Notes under the pieces: generated by a model | The model's database searches: none | Told to the model about the DNA's origin: nothing | The model's input: the letters and a program-made list of their open reading frames with translations, nothing else | In this document: positions 60,713 through 64,000 of the stretch, piece by piece | Numbering within the stretch: the stretch's first letter is position 1 | How the letters are laid out: each line of letters starts with the position of its first letter | Assembly (NCBI GenBank): GCA_013399115.1 | Contig: VXAA01002213.1 | Coordinates: 310,081-374,080 of the forward strand | Direction: 5' to 3' | Length of the DNA: 64,000 nt | DNA from: Anseranas semipalmata | Lineage: Eukaryota > Chordata > Aves > Anseriformes > Anseranatidae | Translations under genes and position numbers: made by a program

Positions 60713-62944
60713 TCAATTGAGGCTGAGTGAGATTTTGTTTGCCAAGTTTCCAGCTGCTGCTCAGAGTGAATTTTTATGGCTGAGTTATAAACCTTTGAAA
60801 ATAGGAGTTTCTAATGGAAATGCTGACAGACCCTTTATATGGTGACATTAATGCTGGCTGCTCTGCGATTGTCCTTGCCTGCTCTTATTTATTTATTTTC
60901 CTCTCTGTCCTTAAGGTCCCACCACACTTACTTTGACCCCAGTGAGGAAGTGAAGGGAATGAAGTCAAAATCCTTTAGAAAGAGGAATTATTTCCAGTTT
61001 GAGCAAGCAAGCTGGGGAAGGGTGGAGGACAGAGCTGCAGAAAATGAATGCACCCCCCAGCCTGCTGTGATGCAAAACAGTGCTCAAGCTCCCAATGCTT
61101 CATCTTCTCTTTTCCCCACCCCAGTAGTTAATTGTCTTGTGAATGGTGTTCCTCCTTGATGCCAATTAATGAGGTAATTTTTTAAGATTAAAAAAAAAAG
61201 TTATCTTGAGAGGAGGAAAAAAAGAAAGTAAACTATGCTGGGTTTTCCTTTCAGTATTTTGTGTTGCAAATGTTCAGTTCTCTTTGCTGAAATGAAAATT
61301 TTGTAGGGAAAAACAAACAGCACAAAATCTGTCCTTCCTGTTTATTGAGAAACTTGAATATGTTCCTGCAGGCTTTCAATGTGTTTGGTAATCTTGAGTA
61401 TCCCTGTGTCTGGCCTTAAAATGAGTCTCTTGGAACACCAACGTGGGTCTCAATCTGTATTCCTGAAGGAAGCAGTCACCTCTGGGTTGCTGAAATCAGA
61501 GCGGTTCAGGCTCCTTGTCCACCTTCACTGCCACAAGCTCTTCCTTTGCATGTGCACTTTAGGACATGGAGAAATGCAGTGAGCTCTCATCATTCTCAGA
61601 GAAGTTAAGCACAAAATAAGCTCTTCAATTAGAGGGGGAAAAAAAAACTGTTCTTGTCTTTAAAATCCTTATTTTCACTTTCTGTGGGCCTTGCCGATTG
61701 CAGCTCCCTGTTGGCAAGCTGTTGTACACATCAGTGCATTAGAAGGTATGAGGAATTGGGGCGTCACAGTGGTGAGGAGAAGTTCCTTGCAAACTTCAGT
61801 CTTCTGTGACTTGCTTACATGCAAAGGCACTTCCCTGCTGTGGTGGATGGAACCTAGGCTGGTCCCAGGGTAAGAGAAACAAACCCATCCAGTTGCAGGA
61901 TGAGCATCATTAAGTCCTCACGGAGAAAGGTTATGGCACCTTCTCCCAGGAAATGGAGGGTATCTCCCTCTCCAGGGAAGGGAGGCAGCGTGTTTGCCTG
62001 GTGGGATGCCACTTCAAAGTCTGCCCCAGTCCAAACTTCGGGGCTCGTGTGCTGTGCGGAGCATTTGGCCATCCCTGGAGTTAATAGATCTCAGTCATGC
62101 CTCCCTGCACTCCCCAGAATATGGAAGTCAAATACATGCTGCATGCTTCGGTGCTCCTCAAACACATGTTTAGCATCTTAACTTTATTTCTTGGTTTCCA
62201 TTTTGGTGGTACACAAAGGGTTTGATGTTTTCATTGTTATACACAGTAGCTTAATTTTTTTTTCCTTGTAGCCTCTGGGCTGTTGCACCACTGTTACAAG
62301 ATCCCTCCTAGGAACAGCGGGGCAGAAATGTTCTTTGTGTGTGAATTTACTTTCCTTTTTTCTTCTGTCTCCCTCTACTCCCCCCACGGTTTCTTCTGCC
62401 TCTTTGGTTCTAATTAGCCTTGCTTTTCCAATTAGCATCCTGGTCTGCTGCAGTGAGGCCAAAGGAGGGAACCAGAAAGGCATGGCGAGAGCCCCCTTCC
62501 CTGAAAGACTCGTGGCTGAGGCTTGGAGACTGATTTTTCCCAAGGTGGAGCTGCATTGACTGATTCTTAATAAAAGGAGAATTTGGGGCCCAGCGGCACT
62601 GTGGGTTTGTAACGGGTATTGTTCCTTGAAAATATTAAGCTTGGTAGGAAATATGTTCCCCCTTGGCCTCTCCTAGGCTCAGGTAGTGATACGGAAACTA
62701 TCATCGCATTTGGACCCCTCGCAACCTGTCCCTGGGTGGTAATGCTTTATGAATAGCACTGAGCAAGCGGAAAGAAAAAAGAGGAGGGGGAAAAAAAAAG
62801 ATTAAAAGCAAAACCTTTTGGCTTGTCCCCAGGCATAATCATCTTGGCATTTTCAGTAAACTAAAAAATAAGAATTTGGAGCTGAACAAACTCCTTAATT
62901 GGGTCTTAGGTTTCTGAGAGCCACTTGCTAAGAGCATCGGGCTG
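60713..62944. other. Intronic sequence, nothing certain
   Basis: No exon is recognised. Near 62409-62435 two AATTAG words (homeodomain-type) lie in a repeat-free stretch. Short A runs lie at 61190-61198 and 62792-62799. Confidence 0.4.
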
Positions 62945-63145
62945 CTATTCGGCGCATCACCCGGCGCGATGCCTCGCTGGCCGGGCGCTGGCTCGGGCCG
63001 CAGGGAGCCTGGGCTCGCCCCCGGCAGTCTCACCGCTGGAAGTGCCCCGGGGAGGCTGAGGCGCGGGCGGTGCTGCAGCGCGGTCCCCTCGGGCGGAGCT
63101 GGGGACGGGGACAGGGCCTTGGTCCTCCCGTGGGCTGGCAGGAGG
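62945..63145. promoter_or_regulatory. CpG island
   Basis: About two dozen CpGs lie in roughly 200 bases of G/C-rich DNA, with two GGGCGG (Sp1-type) boxes at 63065-63070 and 63091-63096. The flanks are ordinary AT-leaning intron. Islands of this density normally mark unmethylated promoters or exons. Open frames cross it on both strands (62969-63247 and 62839-63207), but they are Gly/Pro/Arg/Ser-rich translations of G/C sequence with no known domain. It could be an alternative first exon of CELF4, a promoter for a noncoding RNA, or an intronic enhancer. Confidence 0.65.
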
Positions 63146-64000
63146 AGCCGCTGGTGGCTGCCCTTCAGCAAAGAGCTGTGGGCAGACGTTGTGGGGGGTG
63201 CTTGCATTGTGTGCTGTGCTGCTGTTCCGCTTTCAAGAGGGTATTGATCTAGTATTGCTTTCTAGAGAATATTTTTGGTCTGATGTGGCTCATTGGCACA
63301 ACCAAAGGGGTGAAAAATGGCTTTGATCAGGATAGAGAATCTACCTCAATAAGGATAAATGAACATTGCACAGAATATTTTCCGCTGGTGTTCCTGGACA
63401 GCCTAAACTATTCCAACTTTAATTTTTCCTCTGTCTCTCTCCTTGTCTCTGCTAATTTTGGTAGCTGTGATCATGCATCCTTAATTCCATTCACATTTCT
63501 TTCCTCTGAGAAGATGAGACATTAAATAGGCTTGCTGGAAATAAAAAATGTAGCCAATAGGTAAAGTACCTGGAGATTTAACACTTTACTGAAGAAATTA
63601 ATAATTACAACAATATGAATCTTATTGCTTTGCCCAACCCACCAAGAAATTAACAAGTCTTTACCCCTCTAGAGATAAAAATCTTATTTTGATCTGTCAG
63701 GAATACACTTTTGTTGCTCTAGCAATATCATTTTCAATGCAGGAGAAAGAAAAGACCCTACTTAATGTAATGGATTTTGAATCTAAATCTTTGATCACAT
63801 CATTCTCTGCTGGGATTTCTTTTTTTTTTTTTCTTTGTTACTTCTAACAGTTTATTTTTCCCTCTTCCCACCAGGATGGCACAGCTTTAGTCGTACTTCC
63901 AGAACAGCTCTGCATCAGACCCTGGATCCAGCCCTGGAAGGGTTATTATTAATAGCGATGTTTCTCAGTAAGCTTGCCTCCCAAGGTTGCTCTAGTCAAG
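63146..64000. other. Intronic sequence downstream of the CpG island
   Basis: AT-leaning sequence with a T13 run ending near 63832 and the candidate exon listed separately. Nothing else is recognised. Confidence 0.4.
63875..63967 (+). other. Possible cryptic or stop-containing exon
   Basis: A strong pyrimidine tract and CCACCAG acceptor end at 63874, and a GTAAGC donor starts at 63968, bounding 93 bases. If joined after the CELF4 exon (phase 0), the frame is open for 25 codons and then meets TAA at 63950. It would act as a poison exon, if it is used at all. There is no recognised protein similarity, and pseudo-exons of this kind are common in long introns. Confidence 0.2.

Larger units (their letters stand above)
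20524..64000 (+). other. CELF4: CELF4 downstream intron (partial)
   Basis: This is the 5' part of the intron following the exon. The expected next exon is only about 49 bases long and encodes MNRPIQVKPADSE; I looked for it and did not see it. No RRM2 sequence is visible either. The intron is therefore longer than 43.4 kb if the gene model is simple. I cannot rule out a small unrecognised alternative exon or a nested noncoding transcript. Named contents are listed separately. Confidence 0.75.

Noticed and set aside
62839..63247. Open frames across the CpG island as a new protein
   Set aside because: Gly/Pro/Arg/Ser-rich translations in both directions are typical of G/C-rich DNA; no domain, no consistent start or splice site.
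1..64000. Prokaryotic or viral content (operons, CRISPR, phage genes, endogenous retrovirus LTRs)
   Set aside because: No long adjacent ORFs, no regularly spaced repeats, and no LTR pair or retroviral gene could be recognised on either strand.

Overview
This window looks like vertebrate, most likely avian, nuclear DNA. It has no operons or dense genes. It has one spliced exon, very long introns, a low load of old repeats (CR1-type LINE 3' ends and MIR-type SINE relics), and none of the L1/Alu material expected in a mammal. Species cannot be fixed; a crocodilian or turtle is not excluded.

The only coding sequence I can support is an 83-base exon at 20441-20523 on the + strand. It has a good branch point, polypyrimidine tract and AG acceptor on its left and a strong GTGAGT donor on its right. 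Its translation is the RNP1-to-helix-2 half of the first RRM of a CELF/Bruno-like RNA-binding protein. The residues ...YCERES... point to CELF4 rather than CELF3, 5 or 6. The rest of the window is therefore read as two large CELF4 introns: at least 20.4 kb upstream and at least 43.4 kb downstream of the exon. I found neither the neighbouring 5' exon nor the following short exon, so both lie outside the window or escaped my reading.

Layout: 1-20440, intron with CR1 fragments (about 5940-6260, 8340-8527, 9916-10195), MIR-like relics (4620-4740, 11305-11390) and a 43-base poly(A) tract at 12313. 20441-20523, exon. 20524-46000, AT-leaning intron with a (TG)13 tract, an AAT tract and scattered relics. 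46000-50600, a more GC-rich section with a 248-codon antisense open frame, a nuclear-receptor-like DR1 site and a small CpG-dense island (49425-49545). 50600-60000, AT-rich intron with MIR relics, a (GT)10 tract and hairpin-forming AT palindromes. 60000-64000, a YY1-like site, a long polypurine tract, a clear CpG island (62945-63145) and a possible cryptic exon (63875-63967).

No complete gene, tRNA, rRNA, CRISPR array, intact mobile element or new multi-gene system is visible. The points most worth checking are the intragenic CpG island near the right end, the UG-repeat tracts lying in the sense strand of a gene whose protein family binds UG-rich RNA, the possible stop-containing exon, and the long antisense open frame.
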